DNA from: Erythrocercus mccallii
Lineage: Eukaryota > Chordata > Aves > Passeriformes > Dicruridae
Assembly: GCA_013397435.1 (NCBI GenBank)
Contig: VZRG01000005.1
Location: 457,508-521,507 of the forward strand
Length of the DNA: 64,000 bases
Direction: 5' to 3'
The translations under genes were made by a program, and so were the position numbers. Positions within the stretch are counted from its first letter, which is position 1, and every line of letters begins with the position of its first letter. The notes under the pieces were generated by a model. It did not search any database. It was given only the letters and a program-made list of their open reading frames with translations, and was not told where the DNA came from. Of the stretch, positions 37,986-52,814 are shown one piece after another.

Positions 37986-40900
37986 GTAAGTAATGAAAAC
38001 CTTTTCTGCAGTTACCTGAATGAGCTCTGTGATTCTCTGAGAGGTGGAGGCACTCAGGGGCTGATGGTTCAGCACCCTTCTCCAGCAGTCTTTATGCCTC
38101 CTGCCAGTCAGAGCAACTCACATGTATTAACCCTAATTCTAAAAAAAAATATTAGAATGAGTCTTTGACATAAGGAAATGTGAAAATTTTATGCCTCAGT
38201 ACAAATACATATATTTTTATACATTTAGCATTCTTTCTCCTTGAGTGAAACTGTTGTTGTATGCCCAGGTTTTGGTTTCAGAAACATAGGCTGAAAAGGA
38301 GTATTACTGATGGCCTCATTTCTGTTTCTGGTGAGCCTGTAAGATGAATGAATCATTCTTTCTATTTCAGACATTTTTAATTGTGTGGATTAGTCAGAGA
38401 AGGAGAGCATCTCTTCTCATCATTAGATTTGTTTAGACGCACCACTTCATCATTAATGTGATCAGTAGTGAACATGCAATCTTGTTGCTAAGCAAAGACT
38501 ACTGGTCTTCTGTAATTGCATGAACTGTTGGCCAAAAATAATGGGGAAGGGTGGCTCAGTGTTGTTGTGTGTTTTAATTTGACAGTCATTAAAGTGTCAC
38601 AACTATAGTCTGATGGTGAGTTTTGTCATATTGGTATTGTTGACTGTTTATAGCAGAGCCCTTTCATTCATGTAGTTTCTGGTTTTGAAAGACCACAAGA
38701 GAGTTAATGGGGAAAAATCTCATTAGTGTAAGCAATCTTCCTTCCTTCCCCACTCCACACTTTGTTGTTTTAATGTTTGGATTTGAACTTAGCTTTGGAC
38801 ATTTGGTTATAGAACTTCTTAAGGACATAGCATCTTAACCTCCTGCCGTGTATATGTGATGAAGTTTTGCCATCCTATAGTGAATTCCAGTAGGGAAATG
38901 GGAAAGTGAAGCTTTTGGTTCAGAATGGAAATTGTGCCATGCAGTCTTATTGTGAAATCTTTGTGATTTGATTTAGATTTGCTATCTTACCTGCCAACAC
39001 ACTTCTGACTGGAAGTTTGGGTTAGGAATTGTGTCTAACATTAACATGGTAATTGAAATAAAGGAGAGGAATAAATTTGTAATATCTTACTTTTTTCTGA
39101 GATGATGAGTTCTCAGAATAAATTAAATATCGTTATAGATTCTTCTGTTTTCTCACTTCCATCATGGTGTGATTGAAAATGATAAAAACTGTTGTGAAGA
39201 AATAAAAAGTATTTGACACCAAGAGGGCACATATTTTCCTTGTTTAGAATGATGGCTCAAAAAGAGTCCCATGACAGTTTAATTTGTCTTAAACTGTGGG
39301 TATTCAAATCATTAACTGCTCCTTAACTTTCTTCATTTAGAATAAGCATATCCCTCTGTGACTCAAGCTTTGACTCTGCTTAGTAAAAGAGCATGCAAGA
39401 AGAATGCTCTGCTTCCTGGAAGAGAGCTTAAAATTTTAATTGAAATTTCAGTCTTTTCAAGCTACTTCCACAGTTCCTCTTTGCTTTGTTTAGACTAAAG
39501 TTGAGGGTAACTCCACTAGAATTGTAGTACAATATGTTGTAAATATACAATCTGTACAATACTTGTGTTCATTGAGCATCCTAATGTGTAGTGAATGGAA
39601 GTGATACCTTAGTCTGGAAGTTGGTTTATCTGATTGCTGGAAAGCAGAGATTTTAGAATGTGCAAAATTGCATAAACCTTTGTGCAGATTGGTCAGTTAG
39701 TCCTGCCCTCAGTGTCCCTGGGTTCAAACATTTGCAAAACTTGGCACATTTCTTGGTTCCATCTCATCTGAGGAGCTCTGTTGCAGAGCTACTCAGCAGA
39801 GATTTGACAGATTTCTTAAGCTTAAGAAGCTGTAACAGGTTAGCTGCCATTGCAGTGCCTACCACTGTGATCATACACGTTTTTCCATACCTTCTCTACT
39901 TCTGTATTCTCTGAGGGTGAGTCCATAAGCAGGGCCTGGGCAAGGCTCTCCAGGAAATCCAGCTCCTCCCTTCTGCAGCATCAAATGAAGTTCAAGTTTT
40001 CAAGAAAAAAAAACCCCTTAATATTTGGTTGGATATCTGTTTCATTGAATATGATAAAGTTAGAATTAATCTGGTTCCTGTTTCTAATTTGGATTTGTTT
40101 AATCTGGGCTCAAACCAACCTTTTTATGGTAAATGACAACAATAAAAGTTGGATACGGGGGAGCTCCTTTATTCGTGAATCTTCCCAGTATTACGTGCTC
40201 AACTGGATATCTGCTTTACTTCAGAGGATTTTATTTGCCCTCATCTGACACAGGTTCACCAGAACAAGTTGTAGGTTGTAGAGCTGTATGAAGCTGTTTC
40301 TGTAAAACCTCCCACATGGAATATGTCTAAAGATCATTGCAGTTCCTTGACACTTTGGAGGCTAACAAACTTACAAGCACTTTGCAAGTTCAAGGCAGAC
40401 AAATGTCAGGGAGTTGGATCTGCCCTTGGACTACTTAAACATATTAGTCCCCAAAGACAGCGCCAAGAGAAAAGTTTTGGATTTCTCTAATGTTTGGAGA
40501 AAAGCTGAATGAGACAAAAAAAGATTCATTTTAACTGGGCCAAATGTAACAAAAAAAATCAATTCTCTAATTTATTTTTTTTTTAAATCTAAATGAAAGA
40601 AAAAATATCTTACAAAGTGCTGTGTTAAGAGACCCTTATGACTCTGGCTGGTCCTGAGTATGTCAAAGCCAAAGGTGGGTTTTTTAATTTTGTTTTATCA
40701 GAGAGCACCCTTGGCATTTCTCTTCCATAAAGCTGTAATCATTGATTAAAAGCAGTCTTTCTACCCTAGGAAAGAAAAGAACAGAAAGTTTGTTTAAACA
40801 GGGTAATTTTTCAGCTCTTGAGTTATCTAAGGGAAAAATGGACTGTGTATCATCTCAGTCAACAGTACAGTGCAGTTTTTGAACAAACAAGAAGGTGCTA

Positions 40901-42607
40901 ATTTCTCGCTATACTGGAAAGCAGGATACTCTGCAGGATCTGTGTGTACTAATATAAATGATAATGTGGTAGTGGTCCTTACATAAGAAATTATTTTTGA
41001 TATTACAGGCTTGAAATTCTCCTGGCATTCACATTCAGAAGCTTGCAGCCAGAAAAATACAGCATGTAGTGCTGAGAATAGGAGAAGACTCCTAGTCATC
41101 TAACATGCTTTTCTCTTGAACTTTCTTCACAAAGGAAGATAAAAAATAGACAAAGTAATTCTGATTATCCCCACTGGGAAGATAGTAGTCTTTGAGTGAT
41201 AGTGTCCTTTGAGCACTTTCACATCTACACAGGCTTCCTACCCATGCTTTTTCAAAAGTCTCAAAGACTCACTTCATTTCCCTTTCTCCACGTTTTGCTG
41301 GAAGGATGATAGAATTTCACAGATCTTTCGAAATCTTGTCCACTGAATTATCTCTAACAAATGAACTACTTAGACTGTACTGTTGTTTGAAAGAAGTACA
41401 TCTGTAAAGTGACCAAACAAACACAGATCTCATCAGCTTTGGCATTCCAGCTGAAACTGTAAGGGAGTCTTTAACACCTTTCTTGGATATTCATGTAGCA
41501 GCCTCAGACACCTGCCATGCTCACCTTTGTAAAAGTCAGTCCTTATGAAGGAATTTGACCATGTGATACTCTCTGACGAAGCAGACAGAACTGTTACAGT
41601 GTGCTCCCCTGCAGGGTTTGAAATTTTTGTTGTATGCCCATGGGATGATGAATTTAGCTGCATGTATTAATTTCTCCATGTGCATACATCTGTGTAGCAT
41701 GCACAAAGTCTTTGAAATCCTTATCTAGATACCCAACCCAGCGTATGTAAGACTTTCAGCTAGAATCTATTCTGCACTCTAACAGGATTTGGTCATGCTC
41801 CACTACATCAGTGACAGCCTTCAAAGCATGATTGGTTAAATCTGTAGAGTTATTATTTGGAGCTCTACACATAATGTTTACAAGCTGTTACAGCTGAGAT
41901 GTCATATATGGATCAGACAATCAGTTTGCTTAGCAATCCCGTTCCAACAGTCTGTCCCCAGACTTCTTTCTACAGCTTCTTTAAATGCGTGATTGCTTCT
42001 AAAATTATGCTGTTAGTTGTAATGTGAAAAGCAGAATTTAAAAAAAATGTGACGCAGAGCACGATGAGGCACTACTGGCATTCTTTCACTCACTTCTCCA
42101 AGCCCTAATAGGATCTCAAATCCTTAATCTTAGAAATCTTAAGACCCAGTAGAAGGAGCTGTGGCTCCTTTTACACATTTCCACTGAGAATCCTTGGACA
42201 GAAAAGCAGAAAGGGAGCAAGGCTGTCACTAAGGACAAGTCTAATGGAAGGGCTTACTCACTGTCAGCATGACTATGCAGAGTCCATTGGAAAAATTTCC
42301 AGTTCCAGGTAGGTAAGCCTCATTGCTGATGACAGAACTGCTGGACTGCAGCATTGCACAGCTGTAATGCTTTATGTAAACTGACTGTTCTGATCATTAC
42401 CACACAAATTGGATTAACATCTGTAGGGAGCTCTCAGTGATTGACTGCTTTAACAACTTCTTTTGTATACATTTATAAAATTAGAAAACCTGCCATTTTT
42501 ATGGGATTAAATTGTACAATTTTTAGGGACCACCTGGGGGTGTGAGATCCAATTATCAGTTTGTATGTATACATATATACAATAGCTAAATTATTAGTTT
42601 TAAGTGC
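37986..42607. other. AT-rich noncoding DNA, probably intron
   Basis: If the upstream exon is real, this is the start of its following intron. No second exon with both splice sites and an open frame was found. A GAGG|GTGAGT donor-like sequence near 39912 has an in-frame stop just before it. Confidence 0.4.
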
Positions 42608-42623
42608 ATATATATATATATAT
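42608..42623. repeat. (AT)8 microsatellite
   Basis: Eight alternating AT units in an AT-rich setting. A related degenerate tract (TATGTATACATATATAC) lies 40 bases upstream at about 42563-42580. The 139-codon minus-strand frame across this area (42473-42892) is the longest in the window but is AT-biased, has no family motif and is best explained by chance. Confidence 0.9.
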
Positions 42624-45600
42624 CTAAAAACACAGATCAAGGTTTTGGCTAAAATCTTTGGAGAATTATGTAGGAAGGTTCTCAGTGCAGGGCTGGAGTT
42701 GGTTATCAATCTAGTTTTCCGATGTGATCCTGTCCTCTGCAATGTAAACCTAATTAGGCAACACATTTTTTTAAGTGAAATATTATACTCAAAGTTGATT
42801 CTATAACACCAAAATAAGACTGACAGAAGCAATTTACCAAATTGATGCATACCAAATTCATAAGATAGACCATAAATGATGTGACTATACATTATAATGC
42901 AAAGATAATGTTTTAAGAAGCATCTTTCTTTAAATTCAGGAAGTATGCAATATACATATCATGGGTGTCCTATTCAGAACAGACCTTTATTTCTCTAGAA
43001 ATATAAGTAGAACAGATCAGCAATCAAGTTGGTTTTGGTTTTTCTTAGTACTAAGGTCTTTCTAGTGAGTAATTCTGTTGCACCTCTCCTTAGAGAAAGA
43101 TGCAGAGCTAAGAGTGAAATGCTTATGCAGTATAATCCTGTCATCACTAATTTCTGAGATATCTGTTTAAACAAAAGCTGTCACTTTCTGATCTGACTTG
43201 AGCCTCCTGTCTGATTCATTTTGTAATGTCACGAACAGTGGATTGTGGATTCATGGGGTAGAGCTCGTCTGATTAGAGAGGAAGAAACTTCTTTTTACAC
43301 ATGCACATCCTTGTAATCAGCAATGATGGAAAAGGAAATAAATAGTACAGTAGGCATGAATTGGAAGTGTCCCTCTAAGAACCTCTCAATTACACTTGAA
43401 GTTCTGAAGTCTTGGCTTTCTCTGTCCTTAGTGTTAACTCTTTCAAACCTTCATGGGCCTTTCATGTGAGATTGTTCCCTACCATTCTCTAGCCAGTATT
43501 TCTTTGGTGCTACTGGCCCTTGTCATTGTAATAGCCACAGATGAAAAAAAGTGGAAATGAGTCCAAGAAAGGGGTCCACTGTCAAAGGACCATTGTGCAG
43601 AATATCTGCCAGATGCTGCTTTGGTCACAGTCCAACAGTATATAAAGTGTAAAGGATGTGTTTTGGTCTTCTAAAGTTGGTGACAGCCACAGCTTTCCCC
43701 CATTAGTTAATCTGTGGAAAGATCAAGCACTGGCTGTAAAGAAGTAGGAAAGAGAGTTTCCAACCAGAAGTAAAAGAGAAGTGTATCACCAGAAGCTATT
43801 TTATGTAGTTGCTGACATGATCCTTATGAAATTCTGCAAGAATAAGTAAGAGTATAAAATGAAGAGGCAATTATTAAAGTGGGAATTAAAAAGATGACAT
43901 CTCCATTGCTAGGTATCAGTTGTGCTGTAAGAGAGAAACTGGGCCAGTTAGGAGAAAAGTAATGAAGGATTGTGGAGAAAGGAATATTTTTAATTGATGA
44001 GATGTTGTAGCTATCAGGTGCAATGAGTAGCTTAGTGATCAGCTGCAAATCCATATGCTAACTGCTGACATAAATTATTTATTCTGTTTATCTATTACCT
44101 CCATCTATAGGAACAGAGCCTCAAAACCATGAACTTATTAGGCCGCAAATGTAAAACACATTTTCACTGTGGCTTGGCTTCTTTGGAGAAGAGAGGGTGG
44201 AAATTTCAAACCCCCAAACAAATATGTCTCTTAATTAACTTTTCTCACCATCTGTGCTTACTTATAGCTGAGGCAAGCGGTACCAGTGACTTGTGAGATT
44301 GCTTTCAATGCTGCCTCTTTAGGCCAGCTTTTCAAAGCAGCAATCACATGCAGTTAATTCTGATCAGATCAGCTTATCAGCTCAGTTCATTGTAGTGCTT
44401 TCATAATAATTCGTGTGTGACAGCCCATTAAAACTTGGCCAGGCCTTTAAAAAAAAAAATCTCAAAATCCACCAATGTGTTTTACATTCAGCCTTTGAGT
44501 TATCCAGTATATTGTTTTGTGTATTAAGCTTTGAAATGGAACTTTAGTGAAGGGTTGCAGGGAAAAGTCACCAGCAATACAGAACTCTAGCCAAAGTAGT
44601 TTAATGTATTTTACCTCAAAGAATAGTTTTATTCAAAAATGTGTACATGATGCTGTAATAATTGTGTTAAATGCTGCCTGTGGCTCTGCTTGGCTCCTGC
44701 AAAGGAACAGTGCTGTGGATGCTGCCCACCAGATCTGTGAAGTGTGTGAAAAGCCACTGCCCACAGGTGGTTCAGGTTGACCAAGTGAGTTTTTCCTTTC
44801 TGGAGTACTTTTGATAGATGGCAATTACAATTTGAAGTTGAATGCCCTACTCCAAAAGGGCAGTGCCTCTCAGAGGGGAGGGAGAGCACTGATAACACAA
44901 AACTCTTCAACTGACTCTCAACAAATATTTTTCAGAAAGTCTGGGGAAATGGAGAAGTTCCACGTAAGTGAGTTTAGAGACGTCTGGTTTCAGAATTCTG
45001 GTTTTTATGTGTAAATATTGTTTTAATGTTATTTTTCCAGTATCCTCTACTCATTTACACATCACACATGTGTTTTGTCATTGTTTCTCTTAACAGATTA
45101 AGTTAAGAATTTTGTAGATTGATGTTTGTTGATGCCTTTTATTGATTTGTTTCCTGTGTGTTATTTAATAGAAAAAGTCAAAATTTCTGCAAAAAACACA
45201 GGACAAAATTTTTTTTCCCTCAACAATTAATGCTAACAAGATTGGAAAAAAAATCCCTTATATTTAAGTAGTGCCCTTATTTTCAAGAAGAAAGATTTCT
45301 TCATGGGAAGTATAACTGAGATCTTTGAAATTAACAGAAGTACTTATACAGATACATCCACAGCACTTATTTATTGGTAAAATAACTACTGCTGGAAAGT
45401 TTCTCATCACCTCCAAGTGCTAGTAAAATCAACCATTTTGGAGATGGCAAATTTTTGTAAACAAACTCTATGGGAATTTTCTTGCTGATTCTACATTCTT
45501 TATTCTTGCATATTGAAGTGGAATAAAACACAAAAAGATGGTACTTTTAATACATTTTAAAAACCCAAACCAGATGCTGCTTTTTTTCTTCCTTTGTTTT

Positions 45601-47852
45601 TTAAGAGAAGAAAGTTCCCTAAATTTAGACTATGAAATAGGCTTGTAGGAGGCAGTAAATACAGATCTTAGTAAATGTCTATAATTTACAGCTACAGATA
45701 TATATCTACCTATACATATCTTTATATGCATTTCTGTCTATATTCATGAATGTGTGTCTATATATATGTATATACACGCTTCCAGTGTTTGTTTTGGTTT
45801 TCTGCTTTAATTTAGCAAATAGGAGGTGTATGGTTCTAATTTAGCTTCTCCATCTCATTTCCAGTTAAGCCAGACAGGTTGTCTTTAGGATTTGTTAGTT
45901 AAGGTGATGAGTTCCTTCAGGCTCCCGAGAAAATCCTGGTATTAGGGCTTGACAGTAGATGCTACAAACTGCCAACCTGTCACACATTTTGGAGACTCCT
46001 GACATTTTTTGAAAGATTGATTATTGCAAAAGGCCAGCAACTGTGTTGCTTTCATTTTAAATAATTAACACGCTCAGGCAACTTCCTTGTATTGCAGCCT
46101 CCAAGGGTGAACAGTTTTGGACTAGTCTGAGCAAATACTGCTTCAAATACTTTTGCTGATGGACTCTTTCTCTTCTCTCTTAATTTTAATTGGGGTTATT
46201 GATTTAATATAAACCCACCCAATTCAGTGAAGGCATAAGGGATGAAATTTTCCCTTTGCACTTAGACCTATCTCCCTGCCTTGAGGATTTATTTACATCA
46301 GGGATATTGTTCAGCAGCATGTCAACAGCAACTTCTGTTTACAAAGGGAGATGGAAGAAATGTATGTCTGTGAGAAATATTGATTTGTCAAAATTGAAAT
46401 GTTCTTTTGATGACATTTCAGTTTTTTTACCCTTGAAAAATTTCAAATGTTGCTTTACTATAAACCCAAATGCTGACCAAAGATCGTTTGTCCCTTGCTG
46501 ATTTCTGACATATGTTCCACCATTGATTTGAACACTCTGTTGAGAGCACGTGATCTAAAAAAGATCAAAATCCTAGAGTTCCTTCCATGACCATGCTTAA
46601 TTTGTTAAGCAATCTAAATTTTCATCTTTGTCACCTTTGTTGAAATGTTTGCTTTTATTAGCTGGGTTTCATCTAAGAGAAACACTTGAGAGAGACATTG
46701 TGATCTGCGTGTCTGTCTTGGGCAAGTTATTCATTAATTTTTCTACTTTTGTTCAATTTTAAGGTTTCTGTGGGAGAACTTTATTTTGAGGAGACTGAAG
46801 GTGTTGTGTGGAAGGTATTTCTTCATCACTCTTGAAGGAGGGAGCTGGAGTTTTTGAAAGGAAAACCAGAGATCTAAAAGATAACAGGATCTATTTATTT
46901 CTGAAATCCAGGGAACAACTCATCAACAGTGCTGTGTTGACTTTTTCCTTGATAAAGACTCTATTGACCTCAGATTTGTATCAAAAATACTGGAAGAGAA
47001 AGTTCCTATCCCAAGACATGTAATTAGATGGGATAGAAAGTAGGAAGGGGTGCAGTGGCACTGAAAGGGATCCCACCCTGAAGCTGTAGGAGGAAAAGAA
47101 TAGCAGTAAGCTTTGGTTTTCATTAATTCCAAGTTGGTAACTTATATGTCAAATCAGCCTCTTTTTCTGTATTTTTCCAAATATATAACTAGTGTTTGCT
47201 TTTTTTCTGAGACCTGTGACTATAAGGTGATGGAAGTGTTTTAGTGAAGCCCAAAAGCACATTTGTGCTTTTGGGAAAAGAGGCTTGCTTTCTGCAAGGG
47301 CATCTCCCCTCAAGGCATCACTCCTTTGTTTCTTTTTTTCTGCTTTTATTTTATTTGAAGGCTGTTAATATTTTAAAATTGTTTTCCATGTCATTTACCT
47401 TTTTAGCTGTAAGATGGAGTGCCTGGATTTTGCCAAATAGACTGACTACCTTTAGGTTTCACAAGGAGCAAAATATTTTTCCATTTATGTACATATATCT
47501 TTCTTCCTTCAGTATACAGTCAGCTTCCATGCAAGAGGAAAAAAAATTGTAAGGTTCTGGAAATATTACAGAGGTCTTTGCAGAGATTCTCTACAGTATT
47601 TTCACCTTTCATGGTTTTTTTGCATCTTTTTGAGCATTAGCCCTCTGGCATGGTCAGGTGCTAGGAATTTCCTGGCACCAAAGGCAAATGCACTGTTGAG
47701 GCTCTGTCCTTCTGCCCTGGTGACCTGTCCCTGGATGCCTGCCAGCATGGCTTGCTCTGCTGAAACCAGAGCTGCTGCAGATCTCTCTGCCAGCTGCTTG
47801 CAGTCAAGGAGAGCAAAACTCAGCCTTTATATTCAGCATGGTCACAAAATCT
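42624..47852. other. AT-rich noncoding DNA, probably intron or intergenic
   Basis: No supported exon was found. Between 44250 and 44440 the sequence is complex and non-repetitive, with overlapping GATC/GATA-type sites (CTGATCAGATCAGCTTATCAG at 44360-44380), and may be regulatory. A 28-base splice-bounded segment near 44936-44963 (TTTTTCAG ... CCAC|GTAAGTGAG) is too short to assess. A degenerate TATA/CATA tract lies at 45696-45776. Confidence 0.4.
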
Positions 47853-47920
47853 TTGTGGTTGGACTCTGTCTCAATGGTCTTTCCCAACCTAAATGATACC
47901 ACGAGTCTGTGACACAGTGT
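47853..47920 (+). mobile_element. CR1 LINE 3' tail, sense orientation
   Basis: GTGGTTGGACTCTGTCTCAA, then TGGTCTTTCCCAACCTAAATGAT and a degenerate ACGAGTCTGTGACACAGTGT tail. This matches the sense 3' end of avian CR1 (ggttggactcgatgatcttaaaggtcttttccaacctaaatgattctatgattctgtg). Only the last ~70 bases are clear. The GC-richer 200 bases upstream may be more of the element but could not be matched. Confidence 0.8.
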
Positions 47921-50900
47921 CACGGTTGTCAGGAAGTTCCACCACCTTCACTTCTGTTCTGTGCCAGGTTTTCCTACTGCATCTCTCTGTGGTCTTGGAA
48001 AAGATATGTGGTTTTATTTGTTCCCTCATCCGACTTTATTTCTTTGTTTGTATCCTATAAATGAGAACATTTGCCCACAAACACTTAGATGTGTTGTTGA
48101 GCTTTTTTCTTTTTTTTTTTCTTTTTGTATTGTCAATGATTTATTTTAAAAGTAGGATCTTTTAAACTTCTAGAAAGCATCTCAATTTTTGCTTTGTTAT
48201 CAGGGCAGTCTCTCTTTCAAGACTTCATTTTCTTCAGAAGCTGTGCTCGTAGAAATCCTCATATTGTATACAGCTGGGTGAGAGGTTGGATTGAGTTGTT
48301 TTCCTGCCAAACTATAAAGTGATTTTCTTTTTAAATCTTTCTTTCCATTTGGCTGCTACTTAATGTCTTTTGTCTGCTTAAGGAGGACAGGTGCAATTAT
48401 TCACCTCTGAGTCCTGGGAAAGAAACAGTAATTCAGCATGGTCTCTTAGAAAGGAATGTAATTCACTGCCCCACATACAGTACATTATGCAAGACAGACA
48501 GAACTGTGAAAGCTGTAGCATTGTAAAGGAGAGCATATGATGAACAATGCCTCATACTAAGTCAAGCTGTTTATCTTAGTATTTTGTTTGGCAGTTGGAA
48601 AGTAAAAGAATTAATTATATATTGATAGAATTGCTTTTTCAGTCTTTTAAAAATCTCTTGGCACTGCTGTGTGAGAAAAAGGATGTGTTAGCATTCTCCA
48701 ACTAGTTCATTGGGATGTAGATTTTAAAGCAGTGATAGTAGATCCATCATTACTTAGATAATTTAATATTTTTTTCTTTCATTGTGATGAAAATGGGGAC
48801 ATAGATTTCAGAAGTGTAGGTCAGGATCTGTTTCTGAAGGTTGAAAGTTCTCACCCTTTCCTTAAAAAGCAAACTTGTCCACCACTGAGTTAAGATACTC
48901 AGGCTATATGGGGATTTCAGCCCAGAGTGAATAAATTCAGTAGATAATTAATACCATAATGATAGAAGAGATCTGCTTAATGAACAAAATTCTGCATTGG
49001 GTAAACAGTTTCTAGCTGTGGTCACGTAGAACTGCAGAGCAGCTTTGTCCCATCACACTTGTTACATGAGAATTACACAAAATGAACAGATTTATTTTAA
49101 AGACATTTAATTCAAATTTCAAAAAAAAAAAATTAATTCCCACCTGTGGGGCAAATAAATCAGGTTACTGCTTGTGTGTATCATAGTAAAGTCTTTTCAT
49201 TTCAGTCCCTATTTTTACTTGCTGTTAAGTTTATGATACTTGTACCTTTCCAGAGAAACCTCTGAGGTCTGCTGTGATGCTAAAGGGATGCTGTCATGTA
49301 ATTTTGAACAGAATCCTTTTTGCTACTCATAGTCAAAAAAGTCAGGTGCGCTTATTCATCAAATCTTTTGTTCCCATGAAATGCAAGACAATGATCTATG
49401 AAGAAAAAGAAATACTAATCTCTTCTGGCAGTTAAATGTTCATGCTTCCCCACTTCCTTCTGAATTCTCAGTTACAACAGAAGCAGAGATATAAACTTGA
49501 TGCCTTCCAGTAGAGGGTGTCTGAAGCAGAAGTTTGGTCATTTAGACTTTTCTGAAATGTAAAATGGAGTAATTTTGTGATTCTCTGCCATGGCTTTTTT
49601 GGTCCCCCTCCACACTCCTCTCTATACCTCTATCATTTTTTATTTTTTATTTTTTTTAACCAGTAGGAGTTATTTCAAGGTAAAAGGAGCAATAGAAAGA
49701 GGACAAGAATTCAGTTTGTTGCTCTTACAGCTAAGTATCCTACAACAGGCAAACTGACTATGGAAACTGTATCTGCTTACAATAACATGTATAATTCCCT
49801 TCATAGAAAATACAGGCTGATGTGTAGATCTAAAAAAATTCCCTGAATTTGGGAATAAAAGGCTGTGCTGCTGTTCCAGGACTGAGTGTATCATATGGCA
49901 ATCACTTTGTTTTTCATGAAATGTTAGTGAAGCAGCAAACAAACAAAAAAAATCACATAACATTAATAAAGCTAGCATGTTAGTGTTTTTGTGATGGTTA
50001 AGTTGTATGGCTTCATGAATAGCTGCTTTTTAAAGGGCAACCAGCATTGAAATCTTGTTAACTGACTAAAAATAAATTAAATTATTTGAATGACTACATT
50101 CAATTTTGATATTTTATTGTAAGATGTTCCATGTGAATAAACACCTTTTTCTAGTCTTGTTAACCTCATAAGAGGTCTGTGTTGGTGGTGTTCCCTCTGG
50201 ATAGAGTAACTGGCATGGTTGAAAATATTTTTCCTTATATAAGAACAAAAAAAAAGTGGAGGGGAGAGAAGTGTAAGGATTTTTTTCCTCTGAAAAAGGA
50301 AGAATAAACCCACATAGTAAGAAAAATGCCTATCAGATTATGTTTTGGGGAAAACAGATAAACTGTCTGTAAACAACATATCAAATATGTTAAGAAGGAG
50401 GGAAAAAACCCTAAATATAATCTCTTTCAGCAAAAGTGAACTTACATTGTTAGCTATAACATTCTTAAGGATTTTTTTTTTCCATATTTAAATTTGTTCT
50501 AAAAAACCCAGTACCCTGCCCCTCTCTCACCAAAACCCCCCAAGAAAACCCAAGACCCAACAGATATGTCATTCCCACTCAATGAATGCTGTTTAAACCA
50601 ACCCTATATATTTTTAGGAGTCAAGTCTGGAAGAATAAAACCATCTCGTTTTACTACATCCAAAATAAAAATACTTCATTCTGTTTTAAACGACAGTGAA
50701 TAAAATAGAATTGACAAGCAGATGTAAACAAGGCTAGTGATCACAAAGTATTGGTTACTGGTCCAAACAGGGAGCTAGAGGAGAAACTTGAGAGTCATTC
50801 TGTGTAAAATACACAGTGTAAGGAGAGGCTTCTTTCTTGCTTTATACAATTCTTAAATTTCATGAGGAAGGGAAGGTTTCTTCAATGAAGTCTCCAACTA

Positions 50901-52814
50901 CAGTTGTGTTCAGTGATGGCATTGATATCAGCAGATCTGCAGCTGAGTGTGAGACTCCTTGCTGATATATTGGACATTTATAATGCAGATTCCAGTCTTT
51001 TTGCTTTGCAGAATATCTCCCACAGATATTTCACTTTTGCTTTTCCCTCTCTAGAAGCCCCAAAACATACACTTGCAGTTTCTGGCTGGAAAACACAATC
51101 AGCCAAGCTCTCACATGATCAGAGGTGATGAAGTCCCACTGGCCTCATCCAAGACATTCCTGTTTGTATTCACTGATGATCAAAAGGACATGGAAGGTGT
51201 TTGATGCCAAGGTGGACTTCTTTGTCTTTATGTCTTTATTATCTATTGTATCAATACACTGAAACAAGCCTGGTTCAGGTGGTTCTAAAGAGGAAAAATG
51301 GCTCTGAGTTTTGCCCTGACCTTGTTGTTTTGACCACATGTATACATACTTTTCTGTCCTCGTCTGTCTTTTCTTGAGATCATGGGAGAAAGGAAAATTT
51401 TGCCACAGGAGGCAAAGAGATTTTTTTGGTTTGCTTCCCACTGTTTTCTTTGCTATGTTTTGTTCTTTCACAGGTGAAAGAACCCCCTGCTACCTGTGGG
51501 AATTTTAAGAAAATAATCCTCTAATATGGAAGTGTTTATGTTCTCATTAAGGGGTGAACATAACATTGATTTCCTGTACCCTCACCCAAAATCTAATTGC
51601 AAACTGTAGTGACTGGAGATAAGTCTGCCCACCAGGTTTAGTGCTGTTTTACTAGTTTAATTAGGCTTTGGGTTTAAGGTGTTTCATGAGAAGAAAAGGG
51701 CTTCTTAATAGTTGGGTTAAAAAGGCAGAGAGAAACAACAGCTGTAAGGGCACTTTCCCATGTACTTGAGCATGATTAAATGTAGCAGGGGGTTCTTCCT
51801 TCAGTGAGTAAATTACCTTTGTCCCACGTGTATATTGATATAAACTTTAAACATTTGCTTTTGCAATATATCTCAGGCTGCTTCTCTTTCTGCTCAGGGT
51901 CAAGAGAGAAATTCATGAATGCTGACAGGAAACTCTCTCTAAGTATAAGGAATAGGTGTACAGTTTCTCAGATAAGCAGAAGATTCAGATTGTCAAATTC
52001 CTTGTGTGTTTACTTTTAAACAATGCACACAGCAAATAAAGCAACCTTTTTGCCAGATTTATATTAGTGATTTAGATGCCACATCATTTCTCTAGTATTG
52101 TACATAAAAACATTTCTTGAAAAATCTGCTTCCCTGTACAGATTATTTAATCCTGCTGTGGTGATTCAGAAAAAAAGACTTGTTTGGGTTATTTGTTAAT
52201 GTTTTAGAAGCCTGATAGGTCTGAGTCTTCAAGAAACTCCACCTGACACTGCCAGATGCTACTCAAGTGATAGTTGCACCAAGGTGCCACAGGGTTTTAA
52301 TAAGAAGTCTTTAATAAGAAGTATTTTTTTTGAGTGTAGGAATATGAGATCAGTTCATAAACTTTTCATTTTCTTCCTAACTGTCCCAATCTCTATCCAT
52401 CTTAAAATATTTTTCTTCTCTGTAGCATTATGACAGATTTAAGACCCCAGCTGAAGCATAAGACATAAATAAATTAATACATTATCTACTTAATCCAAAT
52501 GTAATTTGTTAAAATTTGTTCAAAATCTTGTATATATATATTTTAAAATTCTCCAGATCTTATTCCTTCTGTCTAGAATTACTTTAAGCTATTTTGAATT
52601 GCTAAATGTTGGATATTTATTAAATAGAGTATCAATATATTTCTATATTTTATAGTCTTCTAATATTGAAACAAATACAACGTTTCCTTGGTTTAATATC
52701 AAGATGACATAAATTTGTGATGTGCTTTTCAGTCAAGCTGAAGATATTTTCTTGGACCCTGTTCTCATAAAAACATGACTAATAGTTATAAAGAAAATAT
52801 ATTGGTTCAAACAT
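47921..52814. other. AT-rich noncoding DNA, no gene seen
   Basis: This holds T-rich patches (48108-48126), A runs near 49121-49131 and 50248-50256, and a C-rich patch at 50507-50560. No exon with paired splice sites and an open frame, and no named repeat, was identified. Confidence 0.45.

Noticed and set aside
42473..42892. Longest open frame in the window (139 codons, minus strand)
   Set aside because: AT-biased and overlaps AT microsatellites. It has no splice sites or domain motif, and its length is expected by chance in 64 kb.
44936..44963. Possible 28-base microexon (TTTTTCAG ... CAC|GTAAGTGAG)
   Set aside because: Too short to test for coding potential. Such pairs are expected by chance at this scale.
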